A DNA stretch of 64,000 nt. Source: Afifella marina DSM 2698 (GTDB lineage: Bacteria > Pseudomonadota > Alphaproteobacteria > Rhizobiales > Afifellaceae). The DNA lies in the NCBI RefSeq assembly GCF_900102695.1, contig NZ_FMVW01000007.1:124001-188000 (forward strand), in the 5' to 3' direction. The position numbers and the translations under genes were made by a program. The notes under the pieces are model-generated. The model searched no databases and was not told where the DNA came from. It saw only the letters and a program-made list of their open reading frames with translations. Below, in pieces: positions 1-11,340 of this stretch (position 1 is the stretch's first letter; the number at the start of each line of letters is the position of its first letter).

Positions 1-2340
<2,340 letters not shown>

Positions 2341-2424
2341 CTAGAGAGATGAGTTTTCCCCTTATAGATGGGGATTGTGGCAACGCCAATGAAGGTGGTG
2401 CGCCATGCTTTTCGCTTTCCTCTC

Positions 2425-3570
2425 TTAAGCGCCCAAAAGCCGCCCGTCGACAACCTCGATGAACTGACCGCTGTCATTGACGGCGGAAAAGAGCGCCTTG
2501 TCGGTGCCGGTGAGGAAACTCTGCCCGCCGAGCGCCTCGAGCCGGGCGAGAAGCGCCGCCCGCCGTCCCTCGTCGAGATGGGCGGCCACCTCGTCCAGGA
2601 GCAGAATGGGCGTCATCCCCGCAACGCGGGCAACGAGCTCCGCCTCCGCCAGGATGATGGCAAGAAGCAACGCCTTCTGTTCGCCGGTGGAGGAAAGTGC
2701 AGCCGGCGCATTCTTGGCGGCAAAGGTGACGGCGAGATCGGAGCGATGCGGTCCGGAAAGGGTTCGCTTGGCGGCGCGGTCGCGCCCCCTCTCAGAGGCG
2801 AGCGCGGCGCGGTAGGCCTCCTCCGCCTCGCTTGCCGAACGGCCCACAACCAGCCCCGCCTCGAAATCGCCCTCAAGCGCAAGCCCGGCGGAGGGAAAGG
2901 CCGAGGTCTCGCCATGAGAGGCGATCAGCCCGGCAAGGAGCGCCACCGTTTCCTGGCGGGCGAGCGATACGGCAAGCGCCGCCTCGGCGAGCTCCGTCTC
3001 AACGGCCGAAAGCCAGCGCGGCCCGGCATCGTCCTCAAGCAGGCGGTTGCGGCTTGAGATGAGCCGGTCGAAGGCGCGCACCCGCGCCCCGTGCCCCGGA
3101 TCGATGGCGAGCGTCAGCCGGTCGAGAAACCGCCTTCGGTCTCCCGGCGCGCCGGTGAAGAGCCCGTCCATGGCCGGCGTCAGCCAAAGCACCCGGCAAT
3201 ATTCCGACAAGGCTTCCGAAGAGGGGGCCGTCGCCCCGTCGACGCGCACTTCGCGGCTTGCCTCTTCCGCCGACCGCAGCCCGGTACCGACGCGCCTAAC
3301 CTCCTCGCCGGCAGCGATATCGGCCGCAACCGCCCAGCCCCCGGCACCATCGGTGCGGGCGACCGAGCCGAGTTTTGCACGCCTCAGGCCGCGGCCGGGC
3401 GACAGGAAGGACACGGCTTCCAGGAGGTTGGTCTTGCCGGAACCGTTGCGGCCGGTGAGAACGACGAGCCCCGGCCGGAGGTCGCAGGCGACCGCCTTAT
3501 AATTGCGAAAGTCCGTCAGCTTCAGGGAAGCGAGCGTGACCTGCTGACAAGCCGCAGGTGCCGCGATCAT
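2425..3570 (-). CDS. recF: DNA replication and repair protein RecF
   Basis: SMC-like ATPase that loads RecA at single-strand gaps with RecO and RecR. The 381 residues start MIAAPAACQQVTLASLKLTD, contain the RecF opening FRNY and a Walker A GRNGSGKT at residues 40-47, an ABC-type signature region (LSSTGEQKALLLA) and a Walker B ILLLDEVAAHLD near the C-terminus. Length is typical of the family. Its start lies 4 nt after the dnaN stop, with a GAGG just upstream that overlaps the dnaN stop region, so translation is probably coupled to dnaN. Confidence 0.96.
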   Translation of the reverse strand: MIAAPAACQQVTLASLKLTDFRNYKAVACDLRPGLVVLTGRNGSGKTNLLEAVSFLSPGRGLRRAKLGSVARTDGAGGWAVAADIAAGEEVRRVGTGLRSAEEASREVRVDGATAPSSEALSEYCRVLWLTPAMDGLFTGAPGDRRRFLDRLTLAIDPGHGARVRAFDRLISSRNRLLEDDAGPRWLSAVETELAEAALAVSLARQETVALLAGLIASHGETSAFPSAGLALEGDFEAGLVVGRSASEAEEAYRAALASERGRDRAAKRTLSGPHRSDLAVTFAAKNAPAALSSTGEQKALLLAIILAEAELVARVAGMTPILLLDEVAAHLDEGRRAALLARLEALGGQSFLTGTDKALFSAVNDSGQFIEVVDGRLLGA

Positions 3571-3574
3571 GACC

Positions 3575-4690
3575 TCACACGCGCATCGGCATCAGCACAT
3601 AGAGCGCGTCGCCGCCCTCTTTGTCGCAAATGAGCGTCGGCGATCCCGGATCGGCGAGCTCGAAACGTGCTTCGCCCGTCGTCAGCTGGTCGGCGATGTC
3701 GAGGAGATAGCGCGAATTGAAGCCGATCTCCAAAGGCTCGGCATCATAATCGACATCGATCTCGTCGGTCGCACTGCCGGAATCCGGGTTGTTGACGGTC
3801 AAGACCAGACGCCCTTCGGAAAGCGCCAGCTTCACCGCGCGGCCGCGATCGGAGGAAATGGTCGAGACCCGGTCGACGGCGTTTTTGAAGACGTCCTTGG
3901 AGACGACCATCTCTTTGTCGTTGCCGGACGGGATGACCCGCTCGTAATCGGGAAACGTGCCGTCGATGAGCTTGGAGGTCAGCACGATCGAACCGGCGCT
4001 CAAACGGATCTTGGTATCGGAGAGTTCGAGCGTCACATTGGCGTCGCCGTCCTCCAGAAGCCGCTGCATCTCGCCGATCGTCTTGCGCGGCACGATGATG
4101 CCGGGCATCTCGTCGCTGCCGTCCGGCGCGGTCATTTCCGCCTTGGCGAGACGGTGCCCGTCGGTCGCCACGGCGCGCAGACGCCGATCCGGCCCCTCGC
4201 CCGCGACGTGGAAGAAGATGCCGTTCAGGTAATAGCGGGTCTCTTCGGTGGAGATCGCAAACTGCGTGCGCTCGATGAGACGCCGCAATTCGCTCGCCGT
4301 CAGGGAGAAGCGCACCGGAAGCTCGCCCGGATCGAGGTCCGGGAAATCGGAATCCGGCAGCATCTGCAATTCGAAGCGGGCGCGCCCCGCCATCAATTTC
4401 ATGGTGCCGCCGTCGCCGGTCGTCAGAGAGATCTCCGAGCCTTCCGGCGCCTTGCGCACGATGTCGTAGAGCATATGCGCCGGCACGGTGGCGGCGCCCG
4501 GCTGCTCGACCATCGCCGGCATCCGATTGGACACCTCCAGATCGAGGTCGGTGGCTTTCAAGAGCACGCCGCCCTCGACCACGCGCAACAGCACATTCGA
4601 CAGGATCGGAATGGTGTTGCGCCGTTCGACGACGCGATGGACGGGGGTCAGGGCTTTCAGGAAGGCAGCCCTTTCGATCGCAACTTTCAT
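3575..4690 (-). CDS. dnaN: DNA polymerase III subunit beta (sliding clamp)
   Basis: Ring-forming processivity clamp of the replicative polymerase. The 371 residues begin MKVAIERAAFLKALTPVHRV and include the conserved VERRNTIPILSNVLL stretch, then three clamp repeats, ending in YVLMPMRV. The C-terminal MPMR(V/L) ending is the family hallmark. It lies 174 nt downstream of dnaA and directly before recF on the same strand. No clear Shine-Dalgarno sequence precedes the ATG, but homology fixes the start. Confidence 0.98.
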   Translation of the reverse strand: MKVAIERAAFLKALTPVHRVVERRNTIPILSNVLLRVVEGGVLLKATDLDLEVSNRMPAMVEQPGAATVPAHMLYDIVRKAPEGSEISLTTGDGGTMKLMAGRARFELQMLPDSDFPDLDPGELPVRFSLTASELRRLIERTQFAISTEETRYYLNGIFFHVAGEGPDRRLRAVATDGHRLAKAEMTAPDGSDEMPGIIVPRKTIGEMQRLLEDGDANVTLELSDTKIRLSAGSIVLTSKLIDGTFPDYERVIPSGNDKEMVVSKDVFKNAVDRVSTISSDRGRAVKLALSEGRLVLTVNNPDSGSATDEIDVDYDAEPLEIGFNSRYLLDIADQLTTGEARFELADPGSPTLICDKEGGDALYVLMPMRV

Positions 4691-4864
4691 ACCGGCATTC
4701 CAGGAATTGGAGGGCCCGAAGCCACTGCGGATACGGGTGCATCGCAGCGGCGGGCGGTCAAATTGGCGCGCCTCACTGACAAAAGCAAGTGCGCGTGGCC
4801 GCTTGTGCGGAAGAACCAGGAAGGGAGGCGCCGGTGGAGGAAGAAATCGCCGGCGCCGGAGGCC

Positions 4865-6310
4865 TTAATCCTGCAACAATCGGCGCAGGAGCTCGATCTC
4901 GTCGGAAAGCTTCTGATCGGCTCCGACAAGTCCCTCGATCTTGCGCACGGCATGCAGGACCGTCGTGTGGTCGCGCCCGCCGAAGCGCTTGCCGATTTCC
5001 GGAAACGAGCGCGGCGTCATGGTCTTGGCGAGATACATAGCGATCTGCCGGGGCCTGACGACGGTGCGGGTGCGGCGCGCGGAGACGAGATCCTGCCGGC
5101 TCACATTGTAGTGGCGGGCGACGATCTTCTGGATGTCTTCGATGCGGATGCGCTTCGGCTCACGGTCACCGATGAGATCGGCGATCGCCAGTTCGCAGGC
5201 GTCGACCGAGATCGGCTGGTCGGAGAACTGGGCGCGACAAATCAGCCGGTTCAGGGCGCCATCGAGATCGCGCCCGTTGCTCACCACCATGCGGGCGATG
5301 AAATCGAGCACATTGTCGGGCACCTGGATCTTGGGATCGCGCTCGCGGGCGGCCGCCAGACGAAGATCGAGGATCTTGCGACGCATCGCCGTATCGGGGC
5401 GTGCCATGCCGACGACCACGCCACCCTTGAGGCGCGAGCGTACGCGCTCGTCGATCCCGTCGAGCTCGCCCGGCGCGCGGTCGGCTGCGACGACGACCTG
5501 CTTGGAGCTGTCGAGAAGCGCGTTCAGCATGTGGCAGAATTCCTGCTGCACGCTGCGGCCCGTCAAGAACTGCATATCGTCGATCAGGAGGATGTCGATC
5601 GAGCGCAGCTTTTCCTTGAAGTCGAGTGCGGCCTTGTCGCGAAGGGCGGCGACGAATTGGAAGGTGAAGCGCTCCACCGTCAGATACATCACCCGCCGCT
5701 GCGGATGCATCTTGCGCGTCTCATGCGCGATCGCCTGCAACAGATGCGTCTTGCCGATGCCGACACCGGCATGGATGTAGAGAGGATTGTAGAGGGGGGG
5801 TGCACCGTCGGGCGCCGTGGCGACGGCACGGGCCGCGCGGAACGCCACCTCGTTGGAAGCGCCTTCGCAGAAGCTCGTGAAGGTCAGCCGGGAATCGAGA
5901 GGCGAACCGGCAAAGCGATCTTCCGCATCCTCCTGCGCGGCCTGAGGCTGGACCGGCGCGGGTTCAGAATGCACAACTTTGACTTGCGCAGGAAACTTGA
6001 GAGGGCTGCGCTTGACGACGTCCACCCGGCGCACATCGCCATATTCGGCGTTCCAGAGCGCCACCAGGCGATCACTGTAATGACTCTTGATCCATCCCTT
6101 CAAAAACAGGGTCGGCGCCGAAAGGCTGACGACACCCGCCGCAACCCCGTCGCATTCGATGCGCGCAAACCATGACGTAAAGACATCGTCACCGAGCTCC
6201 GTCCGGAGCCGCTTTTTGACGCGCGCCCAGGCTTCGTCCCAGTCACGCCGCTCGACGTCTGTCTCCGCCACGTCCTGCTCCTTCATGATTTTCGCCGCCT
6301 CTGCAGACAT
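4865..6310 (-). CDS. dnaA: Chromosomal replication initiator protein DnaA
   Basis: AAA+ initiator that binds DnaA boxes and melts the origin. I place the start at the ATG at 6310 (MSAEAAKIMKEQDVAE) because AAGGAGG lies just upstream. An open frame extends to 6712 but has no homology there. The 481 residues contain domain I (WARVKKRL to about residue 90), a P/Q/A-rich linker, Walker A GVGIGKT at 182-188, Walker B LLIDDMQFL at about 241-249, and the DNA-binding signature GGRDHTTVLHAVRKIE from residue 444. It heads the dnaA-dnaN-recF-gyrB series. A rhodanese gene ends 68 nt upstream on the same strand. Confidence 0.98.
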   Translation of the reverse strand: MSAEAAKIMKEQDVAETDVERRDWDEAWARVKKRLRTELGDDVFTSWFARIECDGVAAGVVSLSAPTLFLKGWIKSHYSDRLVALWNAEYGDVRRVDVVKRSPLKFPAQVKVVHSEPAPVQPQAAQEDAEDRFAGSPLDSRLTFTSFCEGASNEVAFRAARAVATAPDGAPPLYNPLYIHAGVGIGKTHLLQAIAHETRKMHPQRRVMYLTVERFTFQFVAALRDKAALDFKEKLRSIDILLIDDMQFLTGRSVQQEFCHMLNALLDSSKQVVVAADRAPGELDGIDERVRSRLKGGVVVGMARPDTAMRRKILDLRLAAARERDPKIQVPDNVLDFIARMVVSNGRDLDGALNRLICRAQFSDQPISVDACELAIADLIGDREPKRIRIEDIQKIVARHYNVSRQDLVSARRTRTVVRPRQIAMYLAKTMTPRSFPEIGKRFGGRDHTTVLHAVRKIEGLVGADQKLSDEIELLRRLLQD

Positions 6311-6378
6311 ACTGCCTCGTCCTCCTTGCGCCGGGCGCTGACGCGCCAGGCCTTTCACCTCATGCACCCGAACCACAG

Positions 6379-6813
6379 TCACGACTGTGTCCAGGGCAAT
6401 CCCACCGCTTTCCAGCCGTTGATCTGCCCGCGATGTCCAGCCTCGTTGCGGTCCCCCTCGAACCCTCCCGAAACGTTGAAACATGGGCCATACCCTGCCG
6501 CCGTCATGGCCGCCGCTGCTGCAGCGGAACGCACTCCCGACCGGCAGATGAAATAGAGCGGCACCTCCTGCCCAACCCCAGCCTCCCCAAGGGCTGCCAC
6601 AAGCTTTCCGGCAAACTCCGGATCGACCTGTTGCGTGGGAAAAGATTGCCACTCTGCTAAGAAAAGCTGGCGCCCCAGGGGCGATAGATCCGGGAGACCG
6701 ACATAGGCCCATTCGGCACGCGTGCGCACATCGATCAGCACGGCATCCGACTCTGAGAGAGCCTTCCAGGCCTCCTCCGGTCCGACGTCACCCTGATAAG
6801 CCGCTGTACGCAA
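6379..6813 (-). CDS. Rhodanese-like domain protein
   Basis: Single rhodanese domain, family of sulfur or phosphate transferases; substrate unknown. The start is taken as TTG at 6813 because GGAGG stands 8 nt upstream (bases 6814-6830) and the protein then begins MRTAAYQGDVGPEEAWKAL, the usual N-terminus of this subgroup. An ATG at 6966 would add about 50 residues without homology. The 144 residues contain LIDVRTRAEW (26-35) and the active-site loop CRSGVRS with Cys90. Located between rpsT and dnaA on the same strand. The longer start cannot be excluded. Confidence 0.85.
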   Translation of the reverse strand: MRTAAYQGDVGPEEAWKALSESDAVLIDVRTRAEWAYVGLPDLSPLGRQLFLAEWQSFPTQQVDPEFAGKLVAALGEAGVGQEVPLYFICRSGVRSAAAAAAMTAAGYGPCFNVSGGFEGDRNEAGHRGQINGWKAVGLPWTQS

Positions 6814-7479
6814 GACAAATGCCTCCTGTCCGCCCGAGTCATGACCCGGCCGCCCAAAACACCCGTAAGAGGGGATCCCAGCCTTTTGATTTTGACGGTC
6901 TTGAAAGACCGCCGCGACGGAGAGAACCGCAGGCTTCGGCCCGCCCAGGCGCAAGGCATCCACCACGCCAGGAAGGATTCCTGGCGCCGTTCGGCTTCAC
7001 CTTTTGCTGAGGGCATTCGGGTCGCCCCGTCGTGGCGATCTAAAAACCACAGAGCAGAGGGGGGGGCAACCACCGAATCCGCCGCAGACGGAACGAACTA
7101 AAAACGACTCCGACATGACCTTCGGGAAGACCGTCCCAGCGTCGCACCGCAAGCCCTTGGAGTCTCAGAGTCTTGAGCAATATGTGCGTTTTCGGCAACG
7201 GCTTTCGAAGCGAGTCAGAATCGTTGCCGCGCAATTGGGCTTGACTCCCAATCCGGTCCAAAAATCCGGGTCCAGACGTCCGTCTTGCCCATAAACTTTT
7301 GTTAATAAAAGGATAATTCTGACAGTGCGGCTCAACCAGACTCTGCCGGGAGCGTTCGACGCCGGCCGCAAAAAGGGCACTGCAGCGTCTCTTTGGCTAT
7401 GTGTGGAAAGCGGGCAAAGCCCGCCCTGCCATGTCATCTCAGGCGAAGGCGGCGCGCCGAAGACGCCGCCAGGTTGCGT
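6814..7479. other. Intergenic region between rhodanese gene and rpsT
   Basis: Some 666 bases without a convincing gene. Overlapping frames here lack codon bias or homology. Bases 7287-7320 form an unusually AT-rich tract in a GC-rich neighbourhood; on the minus strand it contains TTATTAACA, which matches 7 of 9 bases of the DnaA box TTATCCACA, but no exact box was seen. The rpsT terminator-like hairpin lies at 7410-7424. The region probably carries the promoter for the rhodanese gene and dnaA. No small RNA can be asserted by eye. Confidence 0.5.
7410..7424 (-). terminator. Hairpin downstream of rpsT
   Basis: A 6-bp GC stem (GCGGGC / GCCCGC) with a 3-base loop, followed on the minus strand by TTTCC. 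It lies about 55 nt past the rpsT stop. The T tract is short, so this is a tentative intrinsic terminator. Confidence 0.45.
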
Positions 7480-7743
7480 TCAGCCGAGGGCCTTCACGCG
7501 CTGTGCCAAACGCGACATCTTCCGCGCCGCGGTGTTCTTGTGCAGGACGCCCTTGGAAGCGCCGCGCATCAATTCCGGCTGCGCCTCGCGCAGAGCGCTC
7601 TGGGCGGCCTGGGAGTTGCCCGAGGCGATGGCCTCTTCGACCTGCCGCAGGAAAGTGCGCAGGCGCGAACGCCGCGCCTTGTTGGTGGCCGTGCGCTGCT
7701 CGATCTTCCGAGCAGCCTTCCTGGCCGAAGGTGTATTGGCCAT
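7480..7743 (-). CDS. rpsT: 30S ribosomal protein S20
   Basis: Small ribosomal subunit protein that binds 16S rRNA. The 87 residues begin [20 protein letters not shown] and are rich in Lys, Arg and Ala, with the conserved [16 protein letters not shown] segment and [20 protein letters not shown] near the end. The ATG at 7743 is chosen over an upstream frame start at 7791 because MANTxSARK is the conserved N-terminus. rpsT close to dnaA is common in alphaproteobacteria. Confidence 0.97.
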   Translation of the reverse strand: MANTPSARKAARKIEQRTATNKARRSRLRTFLRQVEEAIASGNSQAAQSALREAQPELMRGASKGVLHKNTAARKMSRLAQRVKALG

Positions 7744-7815
7744 ATCAAGATCCGTTCGTTGCCAATTGAAGGGCTCTGTCGGCGCCGACAATTGTCGCTT
7801 CGGCCCAACAGAAAG

Positions 7816-7835
7816 CGCGGCCGTAAACGGCCGCG
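7816..7835. promoter_or_regulatory. Perfect GC palindrome in the rpsT leader region
   Basis: CGCGGCCG-TAAA-CGGCCGCG forms an 8-bp stem with a tetraloop. There is no T tract directly after it on the minus strand, so it may be a structured rpsT leader rather than a terminator. Its function is unknown. Confidence 0.35.
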
Positions 7836-8008
7836 TTGTCGCCCGATGCTATAGTTGCGCCCTGCCCGGCAGTCAACGGCAAGCTCCACCTGCCGCAAAC
7901 AAGCATTTTTACGCGACCTGAGCGACACAGACTAGCCCCGCCGTTGTAACTCCCGTCACCGGGGCAAAGGCCCGACTTTCCTCGTCGCCTCGGTCGCCGA
8001 AAACGAAA

Positions 8009-8026
8009 CGGCCGCATCCGCGGCCG
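8009..8026 (-). terminator. Terminator of the coxGSLM-type operon
   Basis: A 7-bp stem CGGCCGC / GCGGCCG with loop GGAT, followed on the minus strand by TTTCGTTTT, about 31 nt beyond the coxM stop. Good position and tail for intrinsic termination. Confidence 0.6.
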
Positions 8027-8056
8027 CTCCCTCTTACAAATGCTGCGTGCGAAGCC

Positions 8057-8875
8057 TCAGATGATCGCTTCGGCCGAGCCGAGATTGGCGAGAGCCCGCC
8101 GCGCCATGACGGCGACGAGGTTCGCCCGGTATTCGGCCGAGCCGTGAATGTCACCCATCATCAGATCGGGATCGACGCTGAGGCCTTCAAGCGCATTGGC
8201 GGAGAAATCGCCGGCGAGCGCCGATTCCGCAGCTTGCCAGCGGAAAACGCCTTCATTGCCGGCCCCGGTGACGGCGACGCGGACCGAGCCATCGCGATGG
8301 CGTGCCACGAAAACTCCGGCCATCGGATAGCGCGAGGCGGGATTGCGGAACTTCGCATAACCCGCCGTCTCCGGAATGGCGAAGCTGACGCCCGTCACGA
8401 TCTCGCTTTCCTCCAGCGCCGTCTCATAGAGCGCCGTAAAGAAATCGTCGGCCGCGATCTCGCGGCTGTCGGTCATGATCGTGGCCGCAAGCGCGAGCGC
8501 GGCTGCGGGATAATCGGCCGCCGGATCGTCATTGGCGATCGAGCCTCCGAGCGTGCCGCGATGGCGCACCTGCGCATCCCCGATCGAGCCGGCGAGTGCG
8601 GCAAGCGATGGGATCGCCCGCTGCACCTCGCTGGAGCCCGCGACCTCCGCATGCGTCATGCCGCCCCCGATCCGGACCCGGTCGCCTTCGACCGAGATCC
8701 CCTTCATGGAGCCGATGCGGGTGAGATCGACGAGAACGTCATGCGCGGCCAGCCGCTGCTTCATGGTCGGCAGCAAGGTGTGACCGCCGGCGAGATAGGC
8801 GGCATCGGACGCTTCCTGGAACAAGCGCCGGGCCTCTTCCACGCTGTCTGCACGCTTATAGGTGAGAGAATACAT
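8057..8875 (-). CDS. FAD-binding subunit of a molybdenum hydroxylase (CoxM-type)
   Basis: Medium, flavin-carrying subunit of a three-subunit xanthine oxidase-family enzyme. The start is the ATG at 8875 (MYSLTYKRADSVEEARRLFQ) with AGGAG about 8 nt upstream; the frame is open to 8938. The 272 residues carry the two FAD-binding loops: AGGHTLLPTMK (about 29-39) and TLGGSIANDDPAADYPA (about 110-126). It follows the CoxL-type gene by 11 nt and ends the operon coxG-coxS-coxL-coxM. The substrate is set by the large subunit, which is form II, so CO is doubtful. Confidence 0.9.
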   Translation of the reverse strand: MYSLTYKRADSVEEARRLFQEASDAAYLAGGHTLLPTMKQRLAAHDVLVDLTRIGSMKGISVEGDRVRIGGGMTHAEVAGSSEVQRAIPSLAALAGSIGDAQVRHRGTLGGSIANDDPAADYPAAALALAATIMTDSREIAADDFFTALYETALEESEIVTGVSFAIPETAGYAKFRNPASRYPMAGVFVARHRDGSVRVAVTGAGNEGVFRWQAAESALAGDFSANALEGLSVDPDLMMGDIHGSAEYRANLVAVMARRALANLGSAEAII

Positions 8876-8886
8876 GGGCTTTGCTC

Positions 8887-11259
8887 CTATTCCGCCGCCT
8901 GCCGCATCGCCGTGGCGCCGGCCCGCAGGGCCCGCCACACCTTCTCCGGTGTCGCCGGCATGGAAAGGTCGTTGTTGTCGATCGCATCGGTGATGGCGTT
9001 GATCACCGCCGGCGGTGTGCCGATGGCGCCCGCCTCGCCGCAGCCTTTCATGCCGATCGGATTGGACGGACAGATCGTCTCCGTGGTCGACACCTTGAAG
9101 GACGGCAGGTCATGCGCCCGCGGCATGGCGTAGTCGTTGTAAGACGCCGTGATGAGCTGGCCGCTCTCGGGATCGTAGATGCAGCCCTCCAGGATCGCCT
9201 GGCCGACGCCCTGCGCGATGCCGCCATGCACCTGGCCCTCGACGATCATCGGGTTGATGATCCGACCGAAATCGTCGGCCGCCACGAACTGGATGATCTC
9301 GGTATGGCCGGTATCGGGATCGACCTCCACCTCGCAGACATAGGCACCGGCCGGGAAGGTGAAGTTCGCCGGATCGTAGAAACTCCCCTCCTTGAGGCCC
9401 GGCTCCATCCCCTCCGGCAGATTGTGCGCCGTATAGGCGGCAAGGCAGACCTCGTGCCAGCCGAGCTTCTTGTCGGTGCCGGCGACCCGAACCTCGCCAT
9501 CGGCGATCTCGATATCGCCCTCGGCCGCCTCCAGGAGATGCGCGGCAAGTTTTTTCGCCTTCGCCTCGACCTTGTCGATGGCCTTCGAAATCGCCGACAT
9601 GCCGACGGCGCCGGAACGCGAGCCGTAAGTGCCCATGCCGAACTGCACCTTGTCGGTGTCGCCATGCACGATCGAGACATTGTCGATCGGCACGCCGAGC
9701 CGCTCGGCAACGAGCTGGGCGAACGTCGTCTCATGCCCCTGGCCGTGGCTGTGCGAGCCGGTCAGGACTTCGATCGTGCCGACCGGATTGACCCGCACTT
9801 CCGCCGATTCCCAAAGTCCGACACCGGCGCCGAGCGAGCCGACTGCCTGCGAGGGCGCGATGCCGCAGGCCTCGATATAGCAGGAGAGCCCGATACCGCG
9901 GAGCTTGCCGCGTCGCGCGGCCTCCGCCTTGCGCTCGCCGAACCCGGCATAATCGGAGGCCGACAGAGCCGCGCTCAGCGAGGCTTCGTAATCGCCGGCG
10001 TCGTAATTCATGATCACCGGCGTCTGATGCGGGAATTCGCGGATGAAATTCGTCCGCCGAAGTTCCGGCGGCGCCACGCCGAGCTCGCGTGCCGCCGTCT
10101 CCATCATCCGTTCCACGACATAAGTCGCTTCCGGCCGCCCAGCGCCGCGATAGGCGTCGACAGGCGCGGTGTTGGTGTAGACGCCGCGCACATTGCAGTG
10201 GATCGTCGGGATATCGTACTGCCCCGACAGAAGCGTGGCGTAGAGATAGGTCGGCACCGAGGAGGAGAAGAGCGACATATAGGCGCCGAAATTGGCGATC
10301 GTGTCGATCTTGAAGGCGGTGATGCGGTTGTTGGCGTCGAAGGCCATTTCCGCGACCGTGACATGGTCGCGGCCATGCGCGTCGGTCAGGAACGCCTCAG
10401 AGCGATCACCGGTCCATTTCACCGCAAGCCCGGTCTTGCGCGCCGCCCACAGGCAGGCGACCTCTTCCGGATAGATGAAGATCTTGGAGCCGAAGCCGCC
10501 GCCGACATCCGGCGCGATCACCCGCAATTTGTGTTCCGGAGCGACATTGTAGAAGGCGGAGAGAACGAGCCGCGCCACATGCGGGTTCTGCGACGTCGTC
10601 CATAAGGTGAAATGATCTTCCGCCGCATCGTATTGGGCGAGCGCCGCCCGCGGCTCCATGGCGTTCGGAACGAGACGGTTGTTGACGATCTCCATGCGCG
10701 TGACATGGGCGGCCTCCGACAGGGCCTTGTCGGCCGCGGCCTTGTCGCCGATTTCCCAATCGTAGATGAGATTGCCCTTCGCCTCGGGATGAAGCTGCGG
10801 GACACCCTCGCCCAGCGCCTTTGCCGGATCGGTGATGGCGGGGAGCTCTTCCCATTCCACCGCCACGACATCGGCCGCATCGCGGGCCTCGGCCCGCGTT
10901 TCGGCGATCACCATGGCGACGGCCTGACCGACGAAGCGCACCACCTCCGGCGCCAGCGCCGGCCATGCGCCCATATTCATCGGCGTACCGTCCTTGGAAT
11001 GGACCATCCAGCCGCAGATGAGATTGCCGATGCCGTCGGCGACAAGTTCGGAGCCTGTGAGAACGGCGAGCACGCCCGGCATGTTGCGCGCCTGTTCTGA
11101 ATTGATGCCGCCCACCTTCGCGTGGGCATAAGGGCTTCGCACGAAAGCGACATGCTTCATGCCGGCGACGCGCATATCGTCGACGTATCGCCCCTTACCG
11201 GTGATGAATCGCTTGTCTTCCTTGCGCGCGACCCGCGCGCCGATGCCATCTTGAGCCAT
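8887..11259 (-). CDS. Molybdopterin large subunit, form II CoxL-type
   Basis: Catalytic subunit of a molybdenum hydroxylase, 790 residues. It opens MAQDGIGARVARKEDKRFIT and contains the cofactor loop DVGGGFGSK (251-259). The diagnostic active-site motif AYRGAGR is at 369-375. The likely catalytic Glu is residue 742 in GCGEAGAIGTPPA. Genuine aerobic CO dehydrogenases (form I) carry AYxCSFR with the Cu-binding cysteine; that cysteine is absent here. Many genomes annotate such proteins as CO dehydrogenase, but the motif argues for another hydroxylase. It lies between the coxS-type gene (81 nt upstream) and the coxM-type gene. Confidence 0.93.
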   Translation of the reverse strand: MAQDGIGARVARKEDKRFITGKGRYVDDMRVAGMKHVAFVRSPYAHAKVGGINSEQARNMPGVLAVLTGSELVADGIGNLICGWMVHSKDGTPMNMGAWPALAPEVVRFVGQAVAMVIAETRAEARDAADVVAVEWEELPAITDPAKALGEGVPQLHPEAKGNLIYDWEIGDKAAADKALSEAAHVTRMEIVNNRLVPNAMEPRAALAQYDAAEDHFTLWTTSQNPHVARLVLSAFYNVAPEHKLRVIAPDVGGGFGSKIFIYPEEVACLWAARKTGLAVKWTGDRSEAFLTDAHGRDHVTVAEMAFDANNRITAFKIDTIANFGAYMSLFSSSVPTYLYATLLSGQYDIPTIHCNVRGVYTNTAPVDAYRGAGRPEATYVVERMMETAARELGVAPPELRRTNFIREFPHQTPVIMNYDAGDYEASLSAALSASDYAGFGERKAEAARRGKLRGIGLSCYIEACGIAPSQAVGSLGAGVGLWESAEVRVNPVGTIEVLTGSHSHGQGHETTFAQLVAERLGVPIDNVSIVHGDTDKVQFGMGTYGSRSGAVGMSAISKAIDKVEAKAKKLAAHLLEAAEGDIEIADGEVRVAGTDKKLGWHEVCLAAYTAHNLPEGMEPGLKEGSFYDPANFTFPAGAYVCEVEVDPDTGHTEIIQFVAADDFGRIINPMIVEGQVHGGIAQGVGQAILEGCIYDPESGQLITASYNDYAMPRAHDLPSFKVSTTETICPSNPIGMKGCGEAGAIGTPPAVINAITDAIDNNDLSMPATPEKVWRALRAGATAMRQAAE

Positions 11260-11340
11260 GTTTCCTCCTTCGGCCGCGCCCTTTTGCCGGACCCTTTGTC
11301 GGGTCTCTTGCGGGGCGGTCCGGATCCAAGATCAACGCGT

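Larger units (their letters stand above)
7744..8056. other. Intergenic region between rpsT and coxM-like gene
   Basis: No gene is supported in these 313 bases. It holds a perfect 8-bp palindromic hairpin at 7816-7835 (CGCGGCCG, loop TAAA, CGGCCGCG) 73-92 nt upstream of the rpsT start, and a second hairpin at 8009-8026 that probably terminates the cox operon. The rpsT promoter should lie between them. Confidence 0.5.

Noticed and set aside
3569-6175. 868-codon frame on the plus strand opposite dnaN and dnaA
   Set aside because: Spans two real genes and their gap on the other strand; composition is that of a shadow frame.
6735-7073. 112-codon minus frame upstream of the rhodanese start
   Set aside because: Overlaps the rhodanese gene in another frame, no Shine-Dalgarno, no homology.
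7287-7320. Chromosomal origin oriC upstream of dnaA
   Set aside because: AT-rich and with one degenerate DnaA-box-like sequence, but no exact box or cluster of boxes; kept only as a speculative point.
8881-10605. 574-codon frame opposite the form II coxL gene
   Set aside because: Antisense shadow of an unmistakable molybdenum hydroxylase gene.
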